A stretch of DNA of 64,000 nucleotides, from assembly GCA_024291935.2 (NCBI GenBank), contig CM044310.1, forward strand, positions 121,406,213-121,470,212, given 5' to 3'. A program made the translations under genes and the position numbers. Positions 1-11,625 of the stretch are shown here, in pieces (position 1 is the stretch's first letter; each line of letters begins with the position of its first letter). The notes beneath the pieces are model-generated. The model had not been told where the DNA came from. It worked only from the letters and a program-made list of their open reading frames with translations, and did not search any database. This DNA is from Okapia johnstoni (lineage: Eukaryota; Chordata; Mammalia; Artiodactyla; Giraffidae).

Positions 1-382
1 TCTCAACCCTTCTTTGTCATCAGAGATCTCATGCCAGAGGAAAACCCTCTGCAGGATTAAGAGAACCCCATGTGTCAGGTGTGAGGAAGCCTCCAGTGAG
101 CTCTAGAAAGTCCATACCCTTTGGACATTAATTCTCTTCCACCACGTGGCAAGTTCTCCATGGAAGAAACAGTTTCCCTGATTTTTCAATCCTCCCCCAA
201 CCGCCCCTGCCCTGAAACTTAAACGACGTAACCAGCTCCGTCATTACATGACGGGGATCACTCAGAACTCGTGAGAGTTCTTGGTACCCAGTGCCTCTCA
301 TGGCGTGTGGACCCAGCCACCCAAGAGCCATGTCAGGTTCACAAACGTGGCTCGGTGCAAACACGTGTCTGTGCCGTTTCAG
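1..382. other. ZFP28: ZFP28 intron, no feature seen
   Basis: Sequence upstream of the KRAB A acceptor. No repeat or exon recognised apart from the acceptor at its end. Confidence 0.6.
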
Positions 383-494
383 GGCTTGGTGGCCGTCACA
401 GACGTGGCCTTAGACGTCTCCCCACGGCCAGACGCAGGTGCGGGGAGTTTGTGTAGGAGCGTGGTGTGGGAGGACTGCCGTCCGGGGACAAGAG
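383..494 (+). CDS. ZFP28: ZFP28 exon: second KRAB A box, degenerate
   Basis: The acceptor tttcAG ends at 382 and the donor gtaagg starts at 495. The exon is 112 bp, against the usual 127 bp for KRAB A exons, so it is five codons short but in frame. It opens [11 protein letters not shown], recognisable as KRAB A, but the Q-E-E-W motif is missing and the usual LYRxVMLEN reads LCRSVVWED. The human second KRAB A, as I recall it, is similarly decayed (FCKNGIWEN), so the loss is probably old rather than specific to ruminants. Confidence 0.85.
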
Positions 495-3400
495 GTAAGG
501 CCCTGCCTCCCCTAGAACTGGATCTTCAGAAGCCCCCGTGCTCGTTCCTCGGTTGTGAATTGTGTGTGTTTGTAGGGGGCCGGCAGGGGGACCTGCCTTC
601 TAAAGTGTGGGTTGAAATCTTACTCCCGCTTCTTAAGAGTGTGACGTTTGTAGAGTTGAAAGTTCATCCAGTTTTCTTCCTGGGCCTTCCTGTAGTAAAA
701 CACTCTTCCATCAAAGCCAGGGAGCTGGTTGTCCGTCTGAGAACGCCCCGGGTGTGACAGACCTCGTGTCTTTTCCCGTGCAGGACGCTGTGTGTCTGAG
801 CCCGCCCTGGTCTCTTTGCTGGAGCGCAGGAAGGCACCCTGGACGGTGAACGCAGGGCTGGTCAGAGTCCTGACCTCATCAGGTGAGCGCAGGCGGCCGG
901 CTGGGACGCCTCTGCTGGGGGGCCGGGCGTGGTGCTCCCCAGGGGGGCCCTGTTTCTGTGCTTGTTTAGTAATCCTTGTTTCCATCCGTGAACACGTTCT
1001 TCAGTCTTCTGTCCGTGAACACAGGATGTCCCTCCATTCATCTAGATGTTCTCAATCTTGTTAATCGACGTTGGGACTTTTCAGTGTGCGGTCTAGCACC
1101 TTTTTAGGTAATTTTATTCCTGAATAATTTATTCTTTCAGTGCTATATTTCATGGAATTATTTTCATAGTTCCTTTTCCGACTGTTCATGCCTGGTGTAT
1201 GGAAATACAGCTGATTTTTGTGTGTTGATCCTATATTCTGCAGTTTTGGTGACTTGATATATTAGCTCTTATATTTTTCTTATGGATTGTTTAGGGTTTT
1301 CTATAAATGAGATCATATCGTCTGGAAATACAGTTTTATCTCTTCCTTTCTAACTTGAATGCCTTTTATTTCTATGTCTCCTCGCTCTGGCTGGAACTTC
1401 CTAAGCATCCTTGTCTTGTCACTGTCCTAAGAAAGAAAGTTTTCAGTGTTTATGTGCATTTTTAAAAAGTGCTTTTATTTTCCCTTTTTAAAGATCATCT
1501 TTTCCCAGACAGCTGACTCTCCGCGTCATCTCTCTCCCCAACACGACTTTCATCTCCATATATTTATTGCAATATAACTGTTTGCACAGTTTTTGGTTCA
1601 TGCTAAGTGATTTAGCAAAAGGATTTCAGGTATATTCACTCCTTCCTGCAAGTTTATAGTCTTAGATAAGACCTATACTTGTTGTGAGATATGTTAGAGG
1701 TAATCAGACATAATGTCAGCACTCACTGTTTTTAAAAAAGTAGTCTCTCCAGAATGACAAATTACATCGCAAGGCCCTGTCCATTAATAAAGGGCCAGAG
1801 AGGAATCGAGGGTTCTGTCTGGCTTGTGGCAGCAGACAGGTCAATCAAGTGGTTTCTACCTGACTGCCGGGCTCCAGCCATCAGCAGACTCTGCTCAAAT
1901 CAATCAAATGAGATGCAGTTGACAGAAACACCATTTCTGGTTGTACAGGGGCTGCCAGGTTTTCAGGCCTCATAATGAATGCTCAATGGTAAAGAACCCG
2001 TCTGCAGTGCAGGAGACAAGGGTTTGATCCCCGGGTTTGAAAGATCCCCTGAAGAAGGGAATGGCACTCCACTCCAGGAATCGTGCCTGGAGAATCCCCT
2101 GGACAGAGGAGCCTGGCGGGCCACAGTCCACGGGATCACAGAGAGTCGGACACGACTGAGTGGCTGAACCAGAGCAGCGAATGTTACAGGAAACGCTGAC
2201 CTTCTGTGCTTGGCCCACTCCTTGGAACAGCGTCTGTGACGCGATGATTGCCCGGTGTCGATGCACAGCTGGGGGTGAGGGCCGGGGGTAGGGAACGAGT
2301 GTCACAGCCTGCATTTTAGGTGGTGTGCTTACAGAACAGTTTTCCAGCTCCTCATGCTTCTGATGTGTGACCGGTTCCACAGATGTTTAATTTATTTAAA
2401 CTTTTTCTGTTCACCTCTCCTGGGTTCCTGTATGCATCTGGTCTGGAGTCACCTTCCATACTCTAGACTGCACTTCCCCGTGTTCCTGAGGTGCACGGTT
2501 TAGTGGTTTCTTTAGGGTTTCATTCACCAGTGAGTTTCTCCACAGTTTCCTTTTCAGCAGATTCCTCTTTTCCCCAGCATACGATAAAGGAAGTGTTTGT
2601 TGCTTGTTTATCTCCTTGGTATCTTTCAGGCCAGCAGTCTATAGAGCAGACCCAGGAGTTGCCTCCAAAGCAGAGTTCCTTTGCTGAAGTGGTGACAGAC
2701 CGAACTTCAGACGCTAATGCAGAGCTTTCCACTCTCAGCGGAGGCTGGGACGCTGAGGGTCTGTTTGAAAGGAAGCTGGCAGGTCAGGAGACAAGACTTG
2801 GGCAGGAGGCAGGCGTTCTTCACAAAACCCGCTCTGAGGAGAGAGAGTGTCCATATAACAGACCAGGAAGGTGGTTCCACCTGGACGTCTCAGAAGAGCG
2901 AGTCCACCGCCGGGACTCGGTTAAGAAAGCTTTGCCCCCAAACTCCGTGCTGATAAAACATGCGGGTATCTACGCAGGGAAAAAACTCTTCAAATGTCAC
3001 GAATGCAAGAAAACCTTCACCCAGAGCTCGTCCCTCACCGTCCACCAGAGGATCCACACGGGCGAGAAGCCCTACAAGTGTACGGAGTGCGGCAAGGCCT
3101 TCAGCGACGGCTCGTCCTTCGCCCGCCACCAGCGGTGCCACACGGGCAAGAAGCCCTACGAGTGCCTGGACTGCGGGAAGGCCTTCATCCAGAACACGTC
3201 GCTCGTCCGCCACTGGCGCTACTACCACACCGGGGAGAAGCCCTTCGACTGCCTGGACTGCGGGAAGGCCTTCAGCGACCACATCGGGCTGAACCAGCAC
3301 CGGCGCATCCACACCGGCGAGAAGCCCTACAAGTGCGAGGCCTGCGGCAAGTCCTTCCGCTATGGCTCGTCGCTGACTGTGCACCAGCGCATCCACACCG

Positions 3401-4335
3401 GCGAGAAGCCCTACGCCTGCGAGGTGTGTCGCAAGGCCTTCAGCCACCACGCCTCCCTGACGCAGCACCAGCGGGTGCACTCGGGGGAGAAGCCCTTCCA
3501 GTGCAAAGAGTGCGGGAAGGCCTTCAGGCAGAACATCCACCTGGCCAGCCACCTGCGGATCCACACCGGGGAGAAGCCCTTCGAGTGCGCGGACTGCGGC
3601 AAGGCCTTCAGCATCAGCTCGCAGCTGGCCACCCACCAGCGGATCCACACCGGGGAGAAGCCGTACGCCTGCAAAGTGTGCGGCAAGGCCTTCACCCAGA
3701 AGGCCCACCTGGCACAGCATCAGAAGACCCACACGGGGGAGAAGCCCTACGAGTGCAAGGAGTGCGGGAAAGCCTTCAGCCAGACCACGCACCTGGTCCA
3801 GCACCAGCGCGTCCACACCGGGGAGAAGCCGTACAAGTGCCTGCAATGTGGGAAGGCCTTCGGCGACAACTCCTCCTGCACCCAGCACCAGAGGCTTCAC
3901 ACAGGCCAGAGGCCCTACGGCTGCATGGAGTGCGGGAAGGCCTTCAAGACCAAGTCGTCCCTCATCTGCCACCGCAGGAGCCACACCGGCGAGAAGCCCT
4001 ACGAGTGCAGCGCCTGTGGCAAGGCCTTCAGCCACCGGCAGTCCCTGAGCGTCCACCAGAGGATCCACTCCGGGAAGAAGCCCTACGAGTGCAAGGAGTG
4101 CCGGAAGACCTTCATCCAGATCGGCCACCTCAATCAGCACAAGCGTGTGCACTCGGGGGAGAGGCCGCACGGCCCCAGGAGGAGCCGCAGAGCCTTCCGG
4201 CAGGGCTCGCACTTTGCACATGCGAGGACGCGCCCGGGAGAGGCGCCCGCGCACCCCGCTCCCGTGGCCAGCCCCGCGGGCCTCTTACCCAAGCTCCTCT
4301 GGAGCCCGCCCGCGCTGCCGTCCCTGCCGTCCTGA
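383..4335 (+). CDS. ZFP28: ZFP28 zinc finger protein, 3' coding part (three exons, 5' part outside window)
   Basis: Joined exons 383-494, 784-882 and 2630-4335 give one open frame of 638 residues ending at TGA. Splice signals and phases (0/1, 1/1, then stop) all agree. The order is a decayed KRAB A box, a KRAB B box, a spacer of about 120 residues, 14 intact C2H2 fingers starting near residue 191, one degenerate finger, and a Pro/Leu/Ser-rich tail. Identification rests on remembered human ZFP28: the spacer motif TQELxPKQ, the HX4H finger (HWRYYH), fingers with [13 protein letters not shown], and the tail [12 protein letters not shown]28 is an 868-aa nuclear KRAB zinc-finger repressor with two KRAB modules; the first module would lie upstream of this window. 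Third positions in the finger exon are nearly all G or C, unlike ZNF470 next door. Assignment is firm; any function of the second KRAB is uncertain. Confidence 0.95.
784..882 (+). CDS. ZFP28: ZFP28 exon: KRAB B box
   Basis: The acceptor cccgtgcAG ends at 783 and the donor gtgagc starts at 883. Read in phase from the previous exon it gives [18 protein letters not shown], matching the KRAB B pattern CxSKPDxISLLEQxKxPW. It is better preserved than the A box. Confidence 0.9.
1080..1470 (-). mobile_element. L1 LINE fragment, antisense, in ZFP28 intron
   Basis: T-rich sequence with phrases typical of antisense L1 ORF2 (tgtgttgatcctatattctgcag, ctataaatgagatcat). No open reading frame remains. The rest of the 883-2629 intron between this and the next SINE shows nothing recognisable. 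Confidence 0.55.
1975..2170 (+). mobile_element. Bov-tA SINE
   Basis: Near full-length: tRNA-like head (ctcaatggtaaagaacccg), B-box-like ggtttgatccccggg, body (gaagggaatggcactccactcc) and end (gagtcggacacgactgag). It lies in the ZFP28 intron before the finger exon. Confidence 0.9.
2630..4335 (+). CDS. ZFP28: ZFP28 exon: spacer and 14 C2H2 fingers
   Basis: The acceptor tatctttcAG ends at 2629, and the phase joins the previous exon as G|GC. Finger 1 starts at 2989. Fingers 1-14 keep all four zinc ligands and mostly TGEKP-type linkers; finger 3 is HX4H. A fifteenth unit at about 4168-4233 lacks both cysteines and the normal histidines. Long open frames on the other strand and in other frames across this exon come from its GC-rich composition. 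Confidence 0.96.
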
Positions 4336-5568
4336 GACGCCGCTCTGCAGGCCGCTGGCGGCCGCGGTTCAAACCCGCCTCCCTCTTCCTCGAGTGCTGC
4401 CCCCTTCCTGTCCTGTTCCTCCTTCGGGTTGCCGGTTGAGGCGAACACGGAATTCATTTACTCCTCACGTAAAAACCGGTGATCGACCCTTCAGATCGGT
4501 GAATGTGTAAGATGTATGTAGCCCGAGGAGTGGCCCATACTAAGGGTTTAGGAATGTGCAGTCTTCCTAAAACATTATTTTTGGACACGGAAGAGTTACC
4601 ATTGGCAGCTGAGGAAAACGATGCACAGAAGGAAGCTAAGAGAAGCTGGCTTTTAGATCAGGACTGGGCGATTCAAGACAGTCAGTGAGGCTTTTCGGTT
4701 TTGGTTTAAAACTCAATTCCATAATGTTGAGTTAGTATTGGGGCTTTACATTTATCTGCCTGTGTGAGGTGCTGTGACCTTGTTGATAACAGAATTACTT
4801 GACATTCAGCAAGACTTGATCATTTAAAGTCACTGGGGCTTATGAGTGAATTCGTTAAACTCAAGGAACCACTAACCTTCAGGCAAATTGATCTGGACTG
4901 TGTGACTCACGGCCCAAGTTTCACTGACTGTGTTCGAACAGCCCATGGCCTAATTTTTAAAAATCAGTCTAACGGAGGAACAAGTGAAAAGAATAATAGT
5001 TTAGGACAACATGAAAATTACATGAAATTTAAATTTCAGAGTCCGTAAATAGAGCCCGATTGGCTCACAGCTGTGGCTCACATTACAGTTACACACTGCC
5101 TGGGGCAGCTTTCAGGCCACAAAAGCAGAGCTGAGTAGCTGCAACAGAGACACTATCATCTGCAAAACCTCAAATATTTACTTACTATCCTCTTGCAGCA
5201 AAAGCTTGCCACCTCCCGCTCCCGTACAGAGAAGAAAGAAAGTATACAAAAGGTTCTAATTATTTCTCTGAGAATAATAGAACTCTCCCATCAAAAACAA
5301 GAAAAACTCTAAAGCAATTTATGAATAGAGGTGAAAGGACATTATTAAAGCATCAAACAATAGGAAATATGAGGAAATAATGTCCACAAAAGGAGAAATA
5401 CGATATTTTTCTAGATGAAATAATACCATTAAAATGTTTGTAAATTGCTGTTCACAACAGGGTCCCAGTAGGATATGTTTGCTCTGACAGTTTTAGTGGA
5501 AAACACGGAAGGATGATTTGTCAAATATAGCAGGACATTTAAAAAATATTTTGGTTTATAGTCAGATT
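4336..5568. other. ZFP28 3' flank, no further gene
   Basis: Holds the ZFP28 3' UTR and downstream sequence. No convincing AATAAA signal, repeat family or exon was recognised. Short open frames near 4503-4688 and 4842-5048 have no visible homology. Confidence 0.5.
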
Positions 5569-5768
5569 GGCTTCCCTGGGTATAAAGAATCCACCTGCCA
5601 ATGCAGGAGATGCAGGTTCAAACCCTGAGTGGGAAAGATCCCCTGGAGAAGGAAATGGCAACCCACTCCAGTATCTTGCCGGGAGAATCCCACAGACAGG
5701 GGAGCCTGGTGGGCTACAGTCCATGGGGTCCCAAAGAGTCAGATGCAACTTAGCCACTAAACAGCAAC
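5569..5768 (+). mobile_element. Bov-tA SINE
   Basis: Full-length, from ggcttccctgggtataaagaatcc to gtcagatgcaacttagcc. Confidence 0.9.
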
Positions 5769-6007
5769 ACAGAGCTGTGGCACACACAAACTAAGATTAC
5801 AACACAGATTGATGAAATTGTGGTTATTCAATACAGTATTTGTCCAGTTAGTAGAAAGATGAAATTCTATGTTTGCTCCTATGGAGTATTGTCATACACA
5901 ATATATTAAATGAAACGTGGTTTGCAGAACCTTATGTGTAAAATGATCTTGTAGTCATACAGAGTCAAAATATTTAATATATGTGTGTGTGCATGTGTGT
6001 CTATATG

Positions 6008-6077
6008 TGAGTTGGCTAAAAAGTTGATTCAGGTTTTCCGTGTTAAAACCTAAATTAAGTTTTTGACCAACCCGATA
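6008..6077. mobile_element. Mariner-derived miniature element
   Basis: About 70 bp made of two facing copies of a mariner-type terminal repeat. The left end reads gttggctaaaaagtt; the right end, reverse-complemented, reads gttggtcaaaaactt. Both continue into a matching aggtttt. Almost no internal sequence remains, so it is a deletion derivative that cannot code. Confidence 0.7.
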
Positions 6078-6255
6078 TATGTATTTTTTCAATATGTATA
6101 TTGAAATCTGTTTTTGTCTTTGACACCCATTAGCTCTTTGTTGGCACTTTGTCTTTCTTCATTTTGTATTGTTCTGTTGGACAGTACAACAAGCCAGATT
6201 TTTCATTCTTTGTATTTTGATTGGAGACTTGGGGCCAATATTAGGCTTCATATAT

Positions 6256-6450
6256 GGGTTTCCCTTGTGGCTCAGCTGGTAAAGAATCCGCCTGCAATGC
6301 GGGAGACTTGGGTTTGATCCCCGGGTTGGGAAGATCCCCTGGAGAAGGGAAAGGCTACCCAATCCAGTATTCTGGCCTGGAGAATCCATGGACTGTATAG
6401 TCCATGGGGTCGCAAAGAGTCGGACACGACTGAGCGATTTTCACTTTCAT
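6256..6450 (+). mobile_element. Bov-tA SINE
   Basis: From gggtttcccttgtggctcagc to cggacacgactgagcg. Confidence 0.9.
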
Positions 6451-7008
6451 GGGCCATAAGGGATGTTTTCTTTTAGTTCACTCTTCATTTTGATGGGCTC
6501 GTCCCTCCTTGTGCTAGCTGTTAAGGATGTGGAATATCACTCCTGGACTGCAGATAGGGGAAACTGAGTCACCCTTTGGAAGCAATCTAAAGATTTCTGC
6601 ATCTCTACCTATCTGATGCTTTAAAATGATTCCTGCTTCCCCACATCCTAGTTTTGTTAAGTTCTTTAAATCTTCAAGGCCTCTGGTATCCTTCCAATAC
6701 TGTAACTTCTAAGTTAAAGTCATCTTTTATTCTCATGTAGAAATTGGTACTTGAGGGTGATTCTCAGAACTACAGAGAAGCTGTGTATTAAGGACTGGTT
6801 GAGAGATATCAAAAGAGAAACGATATCCCGTGTTTTATTAGGGAGGAATACTCATGATACAGCAGGATCACAAGTCCACTGCGTACAGGGGCTGGAGAGC
6901 TCTTAGCAAAAACTAACTGCGATGAGAAATGCTGGCTCCAAGGGTAAATGTGACGCTCTTTTTCAAGTGAATTAGATGATTAAAGTGAACCGTCAGTTCT
7001 TCGACCCG
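6451..7008. other. Intergenic, nothing recognised
   Basis: AT-rich sequence between two SINEs. No exon, promoter or repeat identified. Confidence 0.5.
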
Positions 7009-7215
7009 TGCGGGCCAAGTCGCTTCCGTCGTGTCCGAATCTATGCGACCCTATGGACTGTGGCCTGCCAGGCTCCTCTGTCCATGGGATTCTCCAGGCA
7101 AGAATACTGGAGTGGGTTGCCCCACGGGATCTTCCCAATCCACGGATCCAACCCGTGTCTCTTAAGCCTCATGCATTGGTAGGCGGGTTCTTTACCACTA
7201 GCGCCCCTTGGGAAG
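7009..7215 (-). mobile_element. Bov-tA SINE
   Basis: Reverse orientation, from cgggccaagtcgcttccgtcgtgtccga to gccccttgggaagccc. It ends about 115 bp before the ZNF470 CpG island. Confidence 0.85.
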
Positions 7216-7329
7216 CCCTCTTCAATCTGCAGACCTTTGGAAATCACCTGCCTCCCCTTGCCCCCGATCCCGGCCACCACAGGTGTACACACAGTCGTAA
7301 AGCATCAGGAGTCTGAAATCTCCCATCTG

Positions 7330-7990
7330 CTTCTATCCTGGAGGCTCCGCCCACTTCCAAGACGTTCCTCTGGCTCCGCCTGCGCGCCCCGCGCGCCCTG
7401 TGGCCCCGCCCACTCGGCCTCCGCTTCCCGGGTCTCAGCCGCCCGAGCGTGACGGCTGCGCCTGCGCCTGCGCGCGGCGAGCCCGGAGAGGCTCCCAGAA
7501 GCCTCCGGGACTCGCTCGCTTCATGGGGGGAGCCAGTACTTCTAGGGCCCGGCGTCGGGGCTGCACGGCCTCTCGACCGCTCCATTCCGAAGCAGGAGGC
7601 GCCGAGGGGGGACCGAGGGCGGCGGTCACCAGGCGCCCCTGCCTCGGCAGCCCGGTCTACCGACTTCAGAAAGCCGGCGTCCCTGTTGGGACTACGTTTC
7701 CCAGGGGCCCGTGCGCTGTGAGGACGCGCCCGCTCCTGGCGAGGGCTTGAAGCCGGGACCGAGCGAGTGCGGCCGGCTCGGAGGAGAAAGTCCGGTCCGG
7801 GTGGCGACCGCTGCTGAGCGGGCCCCGGGGAGGCGCCCGGGGGCCGCGTGTCGGTCAGCGCGCGGGAGGGCGGGAGGTGTGATGGTGCGCGCGTGACCCG
7901 GCGACCGGGACCGACGGCGCGTGGACGGTGTGACCGAGAAGAGGAGGCGGGTACGCGTGTGAATGGGCGGGTGTGTGCAGGTGTGAGACG
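7330..7990 (+). promoter_or_regulatory. ZNF470: CpG island, likely ZNF470 promoter
   Basis: Very GC- and CpG-rich block with GC boxes (ccgccc, ccccgccc), an NRF1-like tgcgcctgcgc repeat near 7457-7475, and no TATA box. It lies about 5 kb upstream of the ZNF470 start exon on the same strand, as expected for a CpG-island KRAB zinc-finger promoter. A noncoding first exon is expected here, but its donor could not be fixed. One possible noncoding exon (acceptor near 8063, donor gtaaga at 8309) is only suggestive. Open frames across the island on both strands are compositional. Confidence 0.75.
7691..7704 (+). promoter_or_regulatory. ZNF143/THAP11-type (SBS-like) motif
   Basis: ACTACGTTTCCCAG inside the CpG island resembles the ACTACAATTCCCAG motif bound by ZNF143/THAP11 in many CpG-island promoters. 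Pattern match only. Confidence 0.5.
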
Positions 7991-8616
7991 TGACTGGCGG
8001 GCCGCGGAGGACGCTGGTGTGTGACTGGGGCTCGTGTGCTGCGCGTGTCTCTGCCCGTCCCAGCAGCGTGCATTGGAACGAATGAAGGGTTTGACGTGGC
8101 CGAGAGCTGGCAACACCCCCGGAGGAGACCACCCCACTGCAGTCCACCCGCCCTGCTACCCCGCCGACAGTTCGGTGTGGCCCAAAGCCCTGGCGTCTTG
8201 GGAACGTGCCCGGTCGGGGTGGCGCGGCTGAAGCCTTTCTTGCCTGCCCGCCTGGAGGATGTGGAAGTAGGGACACCATACACGTCCATGGGCCTGAGTA
8301 TGGAGGTAAGAGTGGAAATTGGGGTTCCGGGGTGCTGCTCGTGGGCCCAGGGGCTGGAGGATGCTGGCCCTGGTCTCAGACTCTGGTGGACGCAGGAGTT
8401 CAAAGATCTTGAACGGTCACCTAGGACCAGAGTATAGAGCTGAATTCAGGGAGGGGCCTTGACTTGCCCTCCCCTTACAGGTCTGTGCGGGTGTCTCCAA
8501 GGACCTAGGGGAGAGAGCATTCACGATTAGAACGTTAACTCTAAGGGTTCCGCTGCTCTTCGAGAAGGACCTCAGTATTTAATTTTTTTAAAAATCTGTT
8601 AGTGTCAGAATATTTA

Positions 8617-10650
8617 GTTCAGTGCAGTCGCTCAATCGTGTCCGACTCTTTGCAACCCCAAGGACTGCAGCAGGCCAGGCTTCCCTGTCCATCACCAACT
8701 CCCGGAGTTTACTCAAACTCATGTCCATTGAGTCGGTGATGCCATCCAACCATCTCATCCTCTGTTGTCCCCTTCTCCTCCCGCCCTCCATCCTTCCCAG
8801 CATCAGGGTCTTTTCCAGTGAGTCAGTTCTTGGTATCAGGAGGCCAAAGTATTGGAGTTTCAGCTTCAGCATCAATCCTTCCAAAGAATATTTAGGACTG
8901 ATTTCCTATAGAATGGACTGGTTGGATCTCCTTGCAGTCCAAGGGACTCTCAAGAGCCTTCTCCAACACCACAGTTCAAAAGCATCAATTCTTCTGCGCT
9001 CAGCTTTCTTTATAGTCCAACTCTCACATCCATACATGACCACTGGAAAACCATAGCTTTGACTTGACGGACCATTGTTGGTAAAGTAATGTCTCTGCTT
9101 TTAAATATGCTGTCTAGGTTGGTCATAGGTTTTCTTCCAAGGAGCAAGCATCTTTTAATTTCATGGCTGCAGTCACCAGCTGCAGTGATTTTGGAGCCAA
9201 AAAAAGTAAAGTCTTTTCACTGTTTCCATTATTTCCCATCTATTTGCCATGAAGTGATGGGACCAGATACCATGATCTTAGTTTTCTGAAGGTTGACTTT
9301 TAAGCCAACTTTTTCACTCTCCTCTTTCACTTTCATCAAGAGGCTCTTTAGTTCTTCGCTTTCTGCCATAAGGGTGGTGTCATCTGCATATCTGAGGTTA
9401 TTGATATTTCTCCTGGCAACCTTGATTCCAGCTTGTGCTTCATCCAGTCCAGCATTTTGCATGATATACTCTACATATAAATTAAACAAGCAGGGTGACA
9501 ATATACAGCCTTGATGTACTCCTTTCCTGATTTGGAACCAGTCGGTTATTACATGTCCAGTTCTTAACTGTTGCTTCTTGACCTGCATACAGATTTCTCA
9601 GGAGGCAGGTCAGGAGGTCTGGTATTCCCATCTCTCAGAATTTTCCACAGTTGTGATCCACACAGTCAAAGACTTTGGCCTAGTCAGTAAAGCAAAAGTA
9701 GATATTTTTATGGAACTCCCTTGCTTTTTCAATGATCCAACAGATGTTGGCAATTTGATCTCTGGTTCCTCTGCCTTTTCTAAATCCAACTTCAACATCT
9801 GGAAGTTCACGGTTCACGTACTGTTGAAGCCTGGCTTGGAGAATTTTGAGCATTACTTTGCTGCGTGTGAGATGAGTGCAATTGTGCGTTAGTTTGAGCA
9901 TTCTTTGGCATTGCCTTTCTTTGGGATTGGAATGAAACTGACCTTTTCCAGTCCTGTGGCCACTGCTGAGTTTTCCAAATTTGCTGGCATACTGAGTGCA
10001 GCACTTTGACAGCATCATCTTTAAGGATTTGAAATAGCTCAACTGGAATTCCATCACCTCCACTAGCTTTGTTCATAGTGATGCTTCCTAAGGCCCACTT
10101 GACTTCGCACTCCAGGATGTCTGGCTCTAGGTGAGTGATCACATCATTGTGGTTATCTGGGTCAGGAAGATCTTTTTTTGTATAGTTCTGTGTATTCTTG
10201 CCACCTCTTCTTAATATCTTCTGCTTCTGTTAGGTCCGTACCATTTCTGTCCTTTATTGTGCTCATCTTTGCATGAAATGTTCCCTTGGTATCTCTAATT
10301 TTCTTGAAGAGATCGCTAGTCTTTCCCATTCTATTATTTTCCTCTATTTCTTTGCACTGATCCCTGAGGAAGGCTTTCTTATGTCTTCTTGCTAGTCTTT
10401 GGAACTCTGCATGCAGATGGGTGTATCTTTCCTTTTCTCCTTAGCCTTTAGCTTCTTTTATTTTCTTAGTTATTTGTAAAGCCCCATCAAGCATTTTGCC
10501 TTTTTGCATTTCTTTTTCCTGGGGATGGTCTTGATCACTGCCTCCTGTGCAATGTCATGAACCTCCATCCATAGTTCTGCAGGCACTCTGTCTATCAGAT
10601 CTAATCCCCTGAATCTATTTGTCACTTCCACTGTACAATCGTAAGGGATT
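8617..10650 (-). mobile_element. BovB (RTE) LINE, 5'-truncated and mutated
   Basis: About 2 kb in reverse orientation. The low-coordinate end is the BovB 3' end (gtcgctcaatcgtgtccgactc, shared with Bov-tA tails). The complement strand encodes reverse-transcriptase pieces: 9229-9588 carries GCILSPCLFN and the catalytic YADD box, 9807-10142 carries NKASGGDGIP, and about 10470-10640 carries RVPAELWMEVHDI. Frameshifts and stops separate these pieces, so no complete ORF2 survives. BovB is a ruminant-abundant RTE retrotransposon of about 3.2 kb and mobilises Bov-tA SINEs. Confidence 0.9.
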
Positions 10651-11115
10651 TGATACTCAGCCATAAAAAGGAACGCAGTTGAGTCAGTTCTAATGAGGCG
10701 TATGAACCTGGGGCCTGTTATAGAGTGAAGTGAGTCAGAAAGAAAAACAAATATCATATATTAGCACATACGTATGGAATCTAGAAAAATGGTACTGATG
10801 ATCCTATTTGCCTGGTAGCAGTAGAGATGCAGACATAGAGAACAGACTTGTGGACACAGCTGGGGAAGGAGAGGGTGGGGAATTGAGAGACTACCATGGA
10901 AACATCTATATTACCATGTGTAAAATAGGTATCTAGTGGGAATTTGCTGTGTGATGCAGGGTAATCAAACCTGGTGGTCTAATGACCTAGAGGTACGGTA
11001 GGAGGGAGGTTCAAGTTGGAGGGGACATGTGTATACCTATAGCTGATTCATGCTGATGTATGTTAGAAATCAATACAACCTTGTAAAGCAGTAATCCTCT
11101 AATTAAAAAGTAATG
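10651..11115 (+). mobile_element. L1 LINE 3' end
   Basis: Typical bovine L1 3' region: gaacgcagttgagtcagttctaatgag, ggcctgttatagagtgaagtgagtcagaaag, then gtaaagcagtaatcctctaattaaaaag at the A-rich end. It abuts the BovB copy in the opposite orientation. Confidence 0.8.
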
Positions 11116-11399
11116 AATTAAAAAATCTGTTAGAGTCCTGTCCCATTTATCACTGGGATGAGACGTGGGAGGAGGGCAGGGCTCACAGCGTCGTCTGGAA
11201 GTGCTGAGGGACCCCAGCCTCTGCATGGCGCAGTCGCCTTTCAGTAGGTGGACGAAACTACTCCCATGGCTGCCTCGCAGTCTCTGCTTCCAGCCATGCG
11301 CCTTCACAAGCAGACTGGGGGGGGGCGCGGGAGGCGGGGGCGGAGGAAGCACTGGCCCTAGCCTTATTGTTCCTCGCTTGATTTTCTGCCTGCAGTAAT

Positions 11400-11625
11400 G
11401 GTAGCTAATGTCTGCTGAGTGCTTTCTCTAGGCCAGACACGGTTGAAAGACCTTTGGAGGCTATTAACACCAAACCTCAAAACAGTATGAAGCAGAAGCT
11501 CTCTCATCTACTTTTTACAGATGAGGATACTGAAGCATAGAAAGGGCAAGTAATCACTAGTCAGCAGAGGGGCCAGGATTCACATCCAGGACAGGCTGAG
11601 TCTCGAGTCCCCCTCACACTGGGTC
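11400..11625 (+). mobile_element. MIR-type SINE
   Basis: Reads like a MIR core: ggccagacacggttgaaag, then acagatgaggatactgaagcatagaaagggcaag. The remaining sequence to the ZNF470 start exon at 12679 shows nothing recognisable. Confidence 0.65.

Noticed and set aside
2890..4254. 454-residue open frame on the complement strand over the ZFP28 fingers, plus long + frames beside it
   Set aside because: Shadow frames of a GC-rich, 84-bp periodic finger exon; they repeat the finger periodicity and show no domain of their own.
7244..8437. Long frames on both strands across the ZNF470 CpG island (up to 297 residues)
   Set aside because: CpG-rich DNA has few stops; the peptides are Arg/Pro/Ala/Ser-rich with no conserved motif, and frames exist on both strands.
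9229..9588. Reverse-transcriptase-like frame as a host gene
   Set aside because: It is a BovB ORF2 fragment with YADD, interrupted by frameshifts on both sides.
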